The position numbers and the translations under genes are program-made. A stretch of 64,000 bases of DNA, taken from NCBI RefSeq assembly GCF_014857905.1, contig NZ_JACYXE010000004.1, positions 186,001-250,000 of the forward strand, in the 5' to 3' direction. Within the stretch, counting starts at the first letter, position 1. Each line of letters starts with the position of its first letter. This DNA comes from Agilicoccus flavus (GTDB lineage Bacteria > Actinomycetota > Actinomycetes > Actinomycetales > Dermatophilaceae). Under the pieces are notes generated by a model that searched no databases, was not told the origin of the DNA, and saw only the letters and a list, made by a program, of their open reading frames with translations. This document shows positions 1 through 7,407 of the stretch, piece after piece.

Positions 1-338
1 TAACTGGCCGTGCCGACGACCCGGCCGCCGGCGCGGATCGCGAACGGCACGAACCCCGGGTCGGCGACGAGGCCGGCGACGACCTTTCGCATCGCGGCCA
101 CGTCGGCGCACGGACCGAAGGGCAGGTAGGTCCACTGCTCGTCACCGGCGCCGTCGGCGAGGGCGGCGAACAGCTCGGGCGCGTCCCCGACACCCAGGGG
201 GTCGAGGCGGCAGGTGCGCCCGGCGAGGGAGACCGGCTGCACCGGGCGGGCCGCGACGGAGCCGACGGGTTCGCCGATCGGCTGCCCGAACTCGTTGCGG
301 CGGGGAAGGGGCGGGCGCGCCCCGAGGTCGTCGGTCAT
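1..338 (-). CDS. GNAT family N-acetyltransferase, 3' part cut by window edge
   Basis: The visible 112 residues are the N-terminal part of a RimJ-type GNAT acetyltransferase, a family that moves an acetyl group from acetyl-CoA to an amine. Seen: an opening LPRRNEFGQPIGEPV, then a strand 'RTCRLDPL', a helix with 'ELFAALAD', 'WTYLPFGP' and 'FVPFAIRAGGRVVGTASY', which is the usual order of the first half of this fold. The acetyl-CoA loop (R/QxxGxG/A) lies beyond base 1, so activity cannot be judged. The ATG is preceded by CACGAT and six bases, a near -10 box that would give a leaderless mRNA. The substrate is unknown; proteins of this layout often have small-molecule or protein N-terminal substrates. 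Confidence 0.8.
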   Translation of the reverse strand, partial: MTDDLGARPPLPRRNEFGQPIGEPVGSVAARPVQPVSLAGRTCRLDPLGVGDAPELFAALADGAGDEQWTYLPFGPCADVAAMRKVVAGLVADPGFVPFAIRAGGRVVGTAS

Positions 339-491
339 GGCGTCATCGTGTCAGCCGGGCTCCGCCGGGCGTGGGGAGGGAGACGCCGCCGGAGAAGGGC
401 GGCCCGTCGGACGGGCGGGGCCGAGGCGGTACCGTCGTCGGCGCGGGCGGCTCGTCGTCGCCGGCATCGACACGGAGACGGACTGGTGAGC

Positions 492-941
492 ATGACCGAC
501 CCCACCGGCACCGAGGCCCTGCTCGCGCGGGCCCGGTCGACGTACACCCCGATCGACGCGCGGACCGCTGCGGCCGAGATCGCCTCCGGCGACGCCCTGC
601 TCGTCGACATCCGGCCGGAGGCGCAGCGCCGCGAGCACGGGGAGGTCGCCGCCTCGTGCAGGCCGCTCGTCGTCGAGCGCAACGTGCTCGAGTGGCGCTT
701 CGACCCGGCGGGCGAGGCGCGGCTGCCCGAGGCGGGCGCGGACGTCCGGGTCATCGTCCTGTGCCAGCAGGGCTACGCCTCGTCGCTCGCGGCAGAGGCT
801 CTCGTGCGGGTGGGCGTGCCCCGGGCCACCGACGTCGCCGGCGGCTTCGACGCCTGGGTCGACGCCGGCCTGCCCGTGCAGGGACGGCCTGCGCAGGAGG
901 ACGTCGAGGACTCCGAGGACTCCGAGGACTCCGTGGCCTGA
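492..941 (+). CDS. Rhodanese-like domain protein
   Basis: A 149-residue single-domain rhodanese (sulfurtransferase fold). Seen: 'ALLVDIRPEAQR' near residues 34-45, the active-loop cysteine in 'VLCQQGYASSLAA' near residue 94, and the closing 'GGFDAWVDAGLP'. A cysteine in this loop normally carries a persulfide; the sulfur donor and acceptor are unknown. The tail ends in a short acidic repeat (EDVEDSEDSEDS) made by a 9-base unit repeated three times. The ATG at 492 is chosen; an in-frame GTG lies two codons upstream at 486. It stands alone between the divergent acetyltransferase and an alpha/beta hydrolase. Family assignment is firm, physiological role is not. Confidence 0.85.
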   Translation: MTDPTGTEALLARARSTYTPIDARTAAAEIASGDALLVDIRPEAQRREHGEVAASCRPLVVERNVLEWRFDPAGEARLPEAGADVRVIVLCQQGYASSLAAEALVRVGVPRATDVAGGFDAWVDAGLPVQGRPAQEDVEDSEDSEDSVA

Positions 942-1014
942 GACCGGCCGGCGCGGCACCGGCCTGAGACGGCCGGCGCGACACCGGGCCGCCACGGCTT
1001 GGAAGAATGCCCGC

Positions 1015-1785
1015 ATGCCCCACGCGACCGCCCCCGACGGCACAGCCATCGCCTACCAGGTCGACGGCGACGGCCCGGTCCTCGTGCTGCTCGCCGGGCA
1101 GGCCAACGACCACCACTGGTGGGACGGGGTGCGCACCGACTTCACCGGGCGCACCCGCGTCACCGTCGAGATGCGCGGCACGGGCGGGTCGCAGGACGGC
1201 GAGGGCCCTTGGACCACCCGGCATCTCGCCGGCGACGTCGTGGCCGTCCTCGACGACCTGGGGGTCGGGCGCGCCGACGTGTACGGCACGTCGATGGGCG
1301 GCCGGGTCGCGCAGTGGGTCGCCCTCGACCACCCCGACCGGGTGCGCCGCCTCGTCCTCGGCTGCACGTCCCCGGGCGGCCCCCGGGCGCACGAGCGCAG
1401 CGAGGCGGTGCGCCGCGACCTGGGCCGGGCCTCGACGCGACGCGCCGCCCTCCTCGACCTCATGTTCACGCCCGCGTACGTCCAGGCGCACCCGGACGGT
1501 CCGTTCCGGGTGCTCGGCGACCCGCGCATGTCGGCCCGCGCGTCCCGCGGCCACCTCACCGCGAGCGACACCCACGACGCGTGGGACGAGCTGCCCCGGT
1601 TGGAGGCGCCCACCCTCGTCGTCCACGGCACCGACGACCGGCTCAACCCGACCGCGAACGCGGCGCTGCTGGCGGATCTCATCCCGGACGCCCGGCTGCA
1701 CCTCGTCGAGGGGGCGCGGCACGCCTACTTCGAGGAGTTCGCGGCGCAGGTCTCGCCCGTCGTGCTCGCGTTCCTCACGCAGTGA
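1015..1785 (+). CDS. Alpha/beta-fold hydrolase
   Basis: A 256-residue serine hydrolase of the alpha/beta fold. Seen: oxyanion strand 'LVLLAGQAND' after a short N-terminus, nucleophile elbow 'YGTSMGG' (serine near residue 94), catalytic aspartate in 'VVHGTDDRLNP' and histidine in 'EGARHAYF' close to the C-terminus, so the triad is complete. The closest remembered relatives are 3-oxoadipate enol-lactonase-like enzymes, but no beta-ketoadipate genes are nearby, so the substrate stays open. AAGAAT lies six bases before the ATG, a weak -10 candidate for leaderless transcription. It is convergent with the FAD enzyme downstream, 41 bases between stop codons. Confidence 0.85.
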   Translation: MPHATAPDGTAIAYQVDGDGPVLVLLAGQANDHHWWDGVRTDFTGRTRVTVEMRGTGGSQDGEGPWTTRHLAGDVVAVLDDLGVGRADVYGTSMGGRVAQWVALDHPDRVRRLVLGCTSPGGPRAHERSEAVRRDLGRASTRRAALLDLMFTPAYVQAHPDGPFRVLGDPRMSARASRGHLTASDTHDAWDELPRLEAPTLVVHGTDDRLNPTANAALLADLIPDARLHLVEGARHAYFEEFAAQVSPVVLAFLTQ

Positions 1786-1826
1786 TCACCGGGCCGCGAC
1801 GGGCCCGCGCCGCTCGGGCGCCGACC

Positions 1827-3434
1827 TCAGGGCCGGCCGTCGAGGATCGCCCGCGCCGCGTGATACCCGCCGAGGCCGCTCACCCCACCGCCGCGGCGTG
1901 AACCGGCCCCCGCCAGCAGGACGTCGCCGTGGGCCGACGCCACGCCCCACCGCTGCGCGGGGGTGACGAGGGGTTCGTCGTCCGCGGCGAACGGCCAGCT
2001 CAACGGCCCGTGGAAGATGTGACCGCCCGGCATCGCGAGCGCGTCCTGCAGGTCGCGGGTCGTCTTCGTCTCGATGCAGGCACGCCCGTCGGGCGTGCGC
2101 GCGATCACCTCGTCGAGGGGCTGGGCGAGGACGCTGGAGATCGAGTCGAGGACCGCCCGCTCCAGGAGGTCGCGTTCCTTCGCGTGGTCTGCCTCGCCGA
2201 GGTTCGCGAGCCGTCGGTGGGGCGTGTGCAGCGCGAACGCCGTGAGGGTGTGCGCCCCGGATCCGCGCAGGTGCGGGGCGAGGATCGAGTCGTCGGTGAT
2301 CGAGTGGCAGTAGATCTCGCAGGGGAGCGGGGCGGCGACCAGGCCGGCGCGGCCGGCGGCGTACGCGGCCTCGAGGCCCGTGTACGTCTCGTGCACGTGG
2401 AACGTGCCCCCGAACGCCGCCTCCGGCGCGAGCCCCGGCTCGCGCAGCCGGGGGAGGGCGGAGAGGAGGACGTTGACCTTGACCTGGGCCCCCTCGACCG
2501 GGGCCGGAGCGACTCCCATGACCTCGTCGAGCACCGCGGGGGCGGCCGCCCACAGCACGTGCCGGGCGCGGACGACGTGCTCCTCGTCCCCCTCCTGCCA
2601 GGTGACCTCACCGTCCCCCGTGAGCGACCGGACGCTCGCGCCGACGCGGAGCGTCGCCCCGGCCTCGCGAGCGGCCCGTTCGAGGGCACCGGTGACGGCG
2701 CCCATGCCGCCCACGGGGACGTCCCAATGGCCGGTCCCGCCGCCCATGACGTGGTACAGGAAGCAGACGTTCTGGGCGAGGTCGGCGGAGTGGGCGTCGG
2801 CGAACGTGCCGATGAGGCCGTCGGTGAGCACCACGCCGCGGGTCACGTCGTGACGCAGGTGTCGCTCGATGAGATGCCCGAGCGGGCGGTCGAGCACGTC
2901 GGCGACGACGGACAGGTCACCCACCCTCGCCTCCACGTCGCGCCGGCGTGGCAGCGGCTCGGTCATGGACGGCCATAGCACCGCCACGAGACGTGCCACC
3001 CGTTCGTAGAGCTCGTGCCACCCGTCCAGGTCGGCCGCGGCGCCGATCCGGGCGAAGGAGTCCGCCGTCGCGGCCGGGTCGCCGTCGTCGACGAGCAGCC
3101 CGACGTCCCGGCCAGGCACCGGGGTGTACGACGACCAGCGCCGCCGCCGCAGCGTGAGGTCGAGCCCGAGGTCGTCGACGATCCGCCGCGGCAGGAGGCT
3201 GACCAGGTAGGAGTACCGCGAGAGGTGCGCGCCCATCCCGCCGAAGGCGTCGGCCGACACGGTCGCACCGCCGAGGTGGTCGTCGCGTTCGAGCAGGAGG
3301 ACGTCCTGGCCCGCGCGGGCGAGGTAGGCGGCGGCGACGAGCCCGTTGTGCCCGCCCCCCACGACGACGACGTCCGGGGTGGACCCGGCTCGACGCCGCG
3401 GCGGGTCGGGCGGGGAGGTGTTCGCAGCCGTCAT
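1827..3434 (-). CDS. Phytoene dehydrogenase-like FAD/NAD(P)-dependent oxidoreductase
   Basis: A 535-residue flavin amine-oxidase/CrtI-type protein. Seen: the dinucleotide-binding loop 'VVVVGGGHNGL' at residues 22-32 followed by 'LLLERDDHLGG', and the C-terminal FAD signature 'LLAGAGSRRGGGVSGLGGYHAA'-like segment that closes this family. The overall plan resembles PYROXD2-type proteins rather than a committed carotenoid desaturase, and no other carotenoid genes are adjacent, so a pigment role is not supported. The start is the ATG at 3434, because TAGGCT lies exactly seven bases before it (leaderless). An upstream extension to 3719 would be low-complexity and is rejected. Divergent from a hydrolase gene at 3535. 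Confidence 0.82.
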   Translation of the reverse strand: MTAANTSPPDPPRRRAGSTPDVVVVGGGHNGLVAAAYLARAGQDVLLLERDDHLGGATVSADAFGGMGAHLSRYSYLVSLLPRRIVDDLGLDLTLRRRRWSSYTPVPGRDVGLLVDDGDPAATADSFARIGAAADLDGWHELYERVARLVAVLWPSMTEPLPRRRDVEARVGDLSVVADVLDRPLGHLIERHLRHDVTRGVVLTDGLIGTFADAHSADLAQNVCFLYHVMGGGTGHWDVPVGGMGAVTGALERAAREAGATLRVGASVRSLTGDGEVTWQEGDEEHVVRARHVLWAAAPAVLDEVMGVAPAPVEGAQVKVNVLLSALPRLREPGLAPEAAFGGTFHVHETYTGLEAAYAAGRAGLVAAPLPCEIYCHSITDDSILAPHLRGSGAHTLTAFALHTPHRRLANLGEADHAKERDLLERAVLDSISSVLAQPLDEVIARTPDGRACIETKTTRDLQDALAMPGGHIFHGPLSWPFAADDEPLVTPAQRWGVASAHGDVLLAGAGSRRGGGVSGLGGYHAARAILDGRP

Positions 3435-3441
3435 GCCCGCG

Positions 3442-3447
3442 AGCCTA
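3442..3447 (-). promoter_or_regulatory. -10 box TAGGCT, leaderless start of FAD oxidoreductase
   Basis: On the minus strand TAGGCT is followed by seven bases and then the ATG at 3434, so transcription should begin at or very near the start codon. There is no ribosome-binding site. Confidence 0.6.
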
Positions 3448-3534
3448 GGCCCGCCGATCCCGGCAGACCGCGGGCGACGACGACTCGCCTGCGACATCCT
3501 GGCCCCACCGACGCCACGACCGGAAGAGACGCCC

Positions 3535-4335
3535 ATGACGCACGACACCCTCGCCACCCGCACCGGTGAGGCCACCTCGCCCGACGGCACGACGATCGCC
3601 TGGACGAGCCAGGGCCGCGGACCCGCGCTCGTCGTCGTCAACTGCGTGCTCGTCTCGCGGCGCACCACCATGCAGCCGACCCTGCCCCGCGCCCTGGCCG
3701 AGTACTTCACCGTCGTCACCTACGACCGGCGCGGCAAGGGCGACAGCGGGAACGTCGGGCCCTACGCCCTCGAGCGCGAGATCGAGGACCTCGAGGCCGT
3801 CATCGCGGCCGCCGGGGGCGAGGCGGACGTCTACGGCTTCTCCTCCGGCGGCACGTTGGCCCTGCTGGCCGCGGCCTCGCAGTCGGCGTCGGCGTCGGCC
3901 GGTGCGATCCGCCGGGTGGCCGTGCTCGAGCCGCCCCTGTTCGCCGGCTCCGACCGGTCGCACCACGACGCGGTCGCCCGCCTGCTGGCGACCGATCCGC
4001 TCGCCGCCCAGGTCTACTTCACCCAGGAGGTCGTCGGGGTCCCCGCCGAGGTCGTGGCCCAGATGCCACCGCTGGGCGACGAGGACCGCCGCGCGCTGCC
4101 GACCCTCCTGCACGAGCTGAGCTTCCTGCCCGGGACGCCGCCCGAGCGCTTCGCCGCCGCCACCGCGCCGACCCTGGTCATGGTCAGCGACCACACCGAT
4201 CCGCGGATGGGCGAGTTCGCGGCGCAGCTCGCCGACGCGATGCCCGACTGCCGCGTCGCCACCCTGCCCGGGCAGTGGCACGGCGTCGACGACGCGACGC
4301 TGACCGCGGCGATGGTGGAGTTCCTGCAGCCCTGA
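3535..4335 (+). CDS. Alpha/beta-fold hydrolase
   Basis: A 266-residue alpha/beta hydrolase, distinct from the one at 1015. Seen: 'ALVVVNCVLVSRR' as oxyanion strand, 'VVTYDRRGKGDSG' after it (the usual DxRGxGxS turn), nucleophile elbow 'YGFSSGG' near residue 101, and a late 'GQWHGVDD' histidine; 'VSDHTDPR' supplies the likely acid. Families with this layout include lactonases and small esterases; the substrate cannot be read from sequence. GGAAGAG lies seven bases before the ATG and is a good ribosome-binding site, so this gene, unlike several neighbours, has a leader. Convergent with the formate/nitrite channel gene downstream. Confidence 0.83.
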   Translation: MTHDTLATRTGEATSPDGTTIAWTSQGRGPALVVVNCVLVSRRTTMQPTLPRALAEYFTVVTYDRRGKGDSGNVGPYALEREIEDLEAVIAAAGGEADVYGFSSGGTLALLAAASQSASASAGAIRRVAVLEPPLFAGSDRSHHDAVARLLATDPLAAQVYFTQEVVGVPAEVVAQMPPLGDEDRRALPTLLHELSFLPGTPPERFAAATAPTLVMVSDHTDPRMGEFAAQLADAMPDCRVATLPGQWHGVDDATLTAAMVEFLQP

Positions 4336-4367
4336 GGGGCGCGCCCCACCGGGGATGCCCACCCTCG

Positions 4368-5264
4368 TCACGCGTGGCGGGCGCCCCGGCGGGCGCGTTC
4401 GTCCCGGACGAGCTCCCACGTCCGCACGATGCGCGGCGCCGTCATGATGAGCATGCCGCCCACCATGTTGAGCAGCGTCACCCACCAGAACCAGCCGAAC
4501 CACGCCCCGACCGAGATCGGCGCCCCCGCCTCCATCGCGCCGAACACGAGGATCGAGCTCAGCGCGCCGTGGTGCATCTGCAGGCCGACGACGAGCAGAC
4601 CGCCGATGAACGAGATGATCGCCGTCATGACGTCGGAGCTCGCGCCCTGGCTCATCCGGGTCATGAGGGTGATCGTGCTCCCGGCGAGCAGTGCGAGGCA
4701 CACGGTCTCGAGCGTAAACCCGGCCGACACGTACTCGAGCGCGGTCTTGCTCAGGTCGTCGACGTACTCCGGGAAGCCGTAGACGACGAGCCACATGAAC
4801 AGCCAGCCGCCCGCGAGGTTCGTGACGAGGGTGACCGCCCAGAGCCGCAGCAGCTGCAGGAACGTCCCGTGCCCGGCGAGCACGGCGTTGACGGGGAGCA
4901 TGAAGTCCTCGGTGAACAGCTCGGAGTGCGCGAGCCGCAGCGCGAGCAGCCCGACCCCGAACGCGAGGCCGGCGAGCAGGGGGCTGCCGGTGGCGTCCTT
5001 GACCGCGAGCATCGCCATGATGCCGAGCCCGACGTCGATCCCGCCGAACAGCCCGGTCACGACGAGCGCCCGGGTCGTGCGCTTGAGGCGCTCCTCGCCC
5101 TCCTCGACCGTGTTCTCGAACTCCTCGTGCAGTTCCTCCTCGAGGCGCTTCTCGACGCCCCCGACCTCGACGGTGCCCTCGCTCTCCTCCTGGTGACCGG
5201 GCGGGTCGGCCGGACCGTCCTGGCCGGCGCGGGGTTCGGACGGGGAATCGGTCGTCGAGGGCAT
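4368..5264 (-). CDS. Formate/nitrite transporter family membrane channel
   Basis: A 298-residue member of the FNT family, pentameric channels for small monovalent anions such as formate, nitrite or hydrosulfide. Seen: a charged N-terminal segment of about 65 residues rich in Glu ('EKRLEEELHEEFENTVEEGEER'-like, possibly coiled), then six hydrophobic segments, with 'HSELFTEDFMLPVNAV' matching the conserved loop after the second helix and 'GSTITLMTRMSQGA' later. The long acidic N-terminus is typical of the YfdC-like subgroup rather than FocA or NirC. No formate or nitrite enzymes are adjacent, so the ion is uncertain. CATCCT lies six bases before the ATG, a weak leaderless signal. Confidence 0.88.
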   Translation of the reverse strand: MPSTTDSPSEPRAGQDGPADPPGHQEESEGTVEVGGVEKRLEEELHEEFENTVEEGEERLKRTTRALVVTGLFGGIDVGLGIMAMLAVKDATGSPLLAGLAFGVGLLALRLAHSELFTEDFMLPVNAVLAGHGTFLQLLRLWAVTLVTNLAGGWLFMWLVVYGFPEYVDDLSKTALEYVSAGFTLETVCLALLAGSTITLMTRMSQGASSDVMTAIISFIGGLLVVGLQMHHGALSSILVFGAMEAGAPISVGAWFGWFWWVTLLNMVGGMLIMTAPRIVRTWELVRDERARRGARHA

Positions 5265-5328
5265 CGGCCCAGGATGCCCCAGCCTGCTCCCGCGACGTGC
5301 GCGCCGGGCCGCACCGTGACCGCCGCCC

Positions 5329-5334
5329 TACGAT
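5329..5334 (+). promoter_or_regulatory. -10 box TACGAT, leaderless start of phosphopantetheinyl transferase
   Basis: TACGAT, seven bases (six of them G), then GTG at 5342. This spacing places the transcription start at the GTG and favours it over an in-frame ATG at 5333 that overlaps the -10 box. Confidence 0.6.
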
Positions 5335-5341
5335 GGGGGGC

Positions 5342-6094
5342 GTGAATCCCGGCACGGCGGTCGACGTCTATCGCGCCCGCGCGGGGGTCGTCGCGGTCAC
5401 GGAGTCGGCCGTCGCGCTGCTCGACGGCGCCGAACGGGCCCGGCTGGACCGGCTGCTGCGCCCCCAGGACCGGGCGCGCTACACGACCGGGCACCTGCTC
5501 CTGCGCCTCGTCGTCCAGGCCCACACCGGCGTGCCCGCGCGCGAGCAGCGCTTCTCGCGCACCTGCCTGCTGTGCGGCGGGCCCCACGGCAAGCCCCGGC
5601 TCGCCGGCGACGGCGCGCCCGACGTCCACGTCAACCTGTCGTACGCCGGCCCCTACGTCGTCGCCGCGGTGAGCGCCCACGCCCCCCTCGGCGTCGACGT
5701 CGAGCAGTGGGAGGCCACCGACTTCGCGGGGTTCTCCACGGCCGCGCTCACCCGCGCGGAGGCGCAGGAGCTTCTCGGCTTCGACGTCGTGGACCGCCCG
5801 TGGGCGAGGGCCGTGTGGTGGGCCCGCAAGGAGGCCGCGCTCAAGGCCACCGGTCACGGCCTGCGGGTCGACGCCACCGACGTCCGCGTCACGCCGCCCG
5901 ACCGGCCGGCCCGCCTGCTGTCCTGGACCGACGCGGAGGTGCCCGCGCCGACGCTCCGCCTCGCCGACGTCCCGACGGGCCCCGGGTACGCGTGCGCCGT
6001 GGCCGTGCTCGCCCGGCCCGGGGACGACCTCGAGGCCGGCCTGGACGTGCGCACCCACGACGCCGACGACCTCGTCGCGTCCTTTCCCGCCTGA
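5342..6094 (+). CDS. 4'-phosphopantetheinyl transferase (Sfp/EntD type)
   Basis: A 250-residue enzyme that transfers the phosphopantetheine arm of coenzyme A to a serine of carrier proteins. Seen: 'CGGPHGKPRL' and 'VHVNLSYAG' in the first half, the magnesium-binding 'LGVDVEQ' near residue 117, and 'WARKEAALKATGHGL' near residue 160, the conserved W-KEA--K motif. These are the hallmarks of the Sfp superfamily, which serves fatty-acid, polyketide or peptide synthases. No such synthase lies in this window, so it probably acts in trans. Start at GTG 5342 is set by the -10 spacing. Confidence 0.9.
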   Translation: MNPGTAVDVYRARAGVVAVTESAVALLDGAERARLDRLLRPQDRARYTTGHLLLRLVVQAHTGVPAREQRFSRTCLLCGGPHGKPRLAGDGAPDVHVNLSYAGPYVVAAVSAHAPLGVDVEQWEATDFAGFSTAALTRAEAQELLGFDVVDRPWARAVWWARKEAALKATGHGLRVDATDVRVTPPDRPARLLSWTDAEVPAPTLRLADVPTGPGYACAVAVLARPGDDLEAGLDVRTHDADDLVASFPA

Positions 6095-6261
6095 TCGGCG
6101 CGCCGGGTCGATCCGGTCCGGCATGGACATATGCGCATCGCTGCGGGCGGTCGTCCTGGACGCTCGTTAGACTCCATCGCGATGCCGCGACCGCGCGGGG
6201 ACGTCCGGGCCACGGGGCCGGTCGGAGTGGTCGCCGAGACACGACACAAGGGGAGTCATCC

Positions 6262-6822
6262 ATGGAGGAGACGTCTGCGCAGGAGCACGCGCACCGGGCG
6301 GTCGACGACTGCTTCCACGAGGCGGGCCACGCGGTCGCCGCGGCGCTGCGGGCCTCGGGCCACTTCGACGCCCAGGCGTTGACGCCCGGGCAGTACCGCG
6401 AGGGGCCGGCGGCCTGCCGCCGCTGGGAGGAGGCGCCGGCCAACGCCCGCCCGTTCGTGGCCTACGCCGGCCCGTGGGCGCAGGCCCGGGCGACGTGGGA
6501 GCGGGTGGGCGCGCTCGGCGCCGACGCCGCCGGCCGCACGTTCGACGACCACGTGTGCGCCGCCGTGCTGGCCCGCCCGCAGGACGCGGCCGCCGTGGCC
6601 GTCGCCGAGTTCGACGTCGCCGCGATGCTGCGCGACGGCGGGGCCGACGAGTCCGAGTGCCGCCGCGTGTTGCGCGGCGTCGAGTTCGCCTGGCGCCGGG
6701 AGCTGGAGGACGTCTGGCCCGTCGTCGTCGAGGTCGCCCTGGCTCTCGACCGGGGTCAGCGGGTCGCGCTGGCCGACGTGCGCCGCGTCGCCGACGACCG
6801 GGTCGCGGCGCTGTACTGCTGA
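6262..6822 (+). CDS. Uncharacterised protein with an HEAGH metalloprotease-like motif
   Basis: A 186-residue protein I do not recognise as a named family. Seen: 'CFHEAGHAVAAALRA' near residues 17-31, identical in form to the HEXXH zinc site of FtsH (M41) peptidases, followed by about 150 mostly helical, acidic residues; there is no AAA domain and no membrane segment. A third zinc ligand cannot be assigned, though several Asp/Glu occur (for example 'FDDHVCA'). Actinobacteria carry small M41-like proteins of unknown role, so this may be a cytoplasmic metallopeptidase or a degenerate copy. AAGGGGAG seven bases before the ATG is a strong ribosome-binding site, and TAGACT at 6178-6183 is the probable -10 box. 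Confidence 0.7.
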   Translation: MEETSAQEHAHRAVDDCFHEAGHAVAAALRASGHFDAQALTPGQYREGPAACRRWEEAPANARPFVAYAGPWAQARATWERVGALGADAAGRTFDDHVCAAVLARPQDAAAVAVAEFDVAAMLRDGGADESECRRVLRGVEFAWRRELEDVWPVVVEVALALDRGQRVALADVRRVADDRVAALYC

Positions 6823-6874
6823 GGGGCCGCGGACGCGACGCGCCGGGTACCGCCGACGCGCGACGCGCGACGCG

Positions 6875-7222
6875 TCAGTGCGCGGTGAGGAACCCGGCCC
6901 GACGGAGCATGAGCTCCGCGTAGGGGTCGCAGGTGCCCTCCGACAGGTAGCGGGTGCGCTCGGCGAACAGCCAGGCCTGCGGGTCGACGGCGCGCAGCGC
7001 GGCGCGCGCGGCGGCGGCCTGGCGGTCGACCGCGGCGACCACCGGGTCGTCGATGCCGACCGGAGAAGGGTCCGCGAGGAACAGGGGCTCGGCCGCGTCG
7101 GCCGAGCGCGCCGGGTGGGCCTGCGGCGCCGGGGCGCTCAGGACCGCGGCACCGACGGTGGTGGTCGGGTGCGGCGCGGCCTCGAACTCGCGCGGCGGGG
7201 CCTCGAGCAGGGTGTGCGACAT
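6875..7222 (-). CDS. Hypothetical protein, 115 residues
   Basis: Not recognised. The first 60 residues are Pro/Ala-rich and probably disordered; the last 55 look folded ('AALRAVDPQAWLFAERTRYLSEG', then 'CDPYAELMLRRAGFL'), with one cysteine. No signal peptide or membrane segment. It is accepted as a real gene because GGAGGACACGTC precedes the ATG, an excellent ribosome-binding site, and because codon third positions are strongly G/C. It is divergent from the GTPase pair with about 185 bases between, and convergent with the HEAGH protein gene. Confidence 0.6.
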   Translation of the reverse strand: MSHTLLEAPPREFEAAPHPTTTVGAAVLSAPAPQAHPARSADAAEPLFLADPSPVGIDDPVVAAVDRQAAAARAALRAVDPQAWLFAERTRYLSEGTCDPYAELMLRRAGFLTAH

Positions 7223-7407
7223 GACGTGTCCTCCGTGAGTCGTCGCCGCGCCCGTCCTGGTCGCGGCATCGGCGGCGGGTGGGTCGCGCCGATACGTCCC
7301 CCATCGGTCACCGGACGCTCGTCCTGAGTCGCGGCGGTCCCACGCGGCGAGGTGGCGCGCCGACCGGTCCGGGGGCCGCCGCGGACACCCGAGTGGAAAT
7401 CGACGCG

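Noticed and set aside
1827-3434. Carotenoid biosynthesis locus
   Set aside because: The FAD enzyme resembles CrtI only in general plan; no crtB, crtE or similar genes are adjacent.
3346-3534. Upstream extension of the 3535 hydrolase
   Set aside because: It would overlap the divergent FAD gene and its promoter, and the ATG at 3535 has a good ribosome-binding site.
5342-6094. Start of a secondary-metabolite gene cluster
   Set aside because: The phosphopantetheinyl transferase stands alone; there is no synthase, carrier protein or tailoring enzyme in the window.
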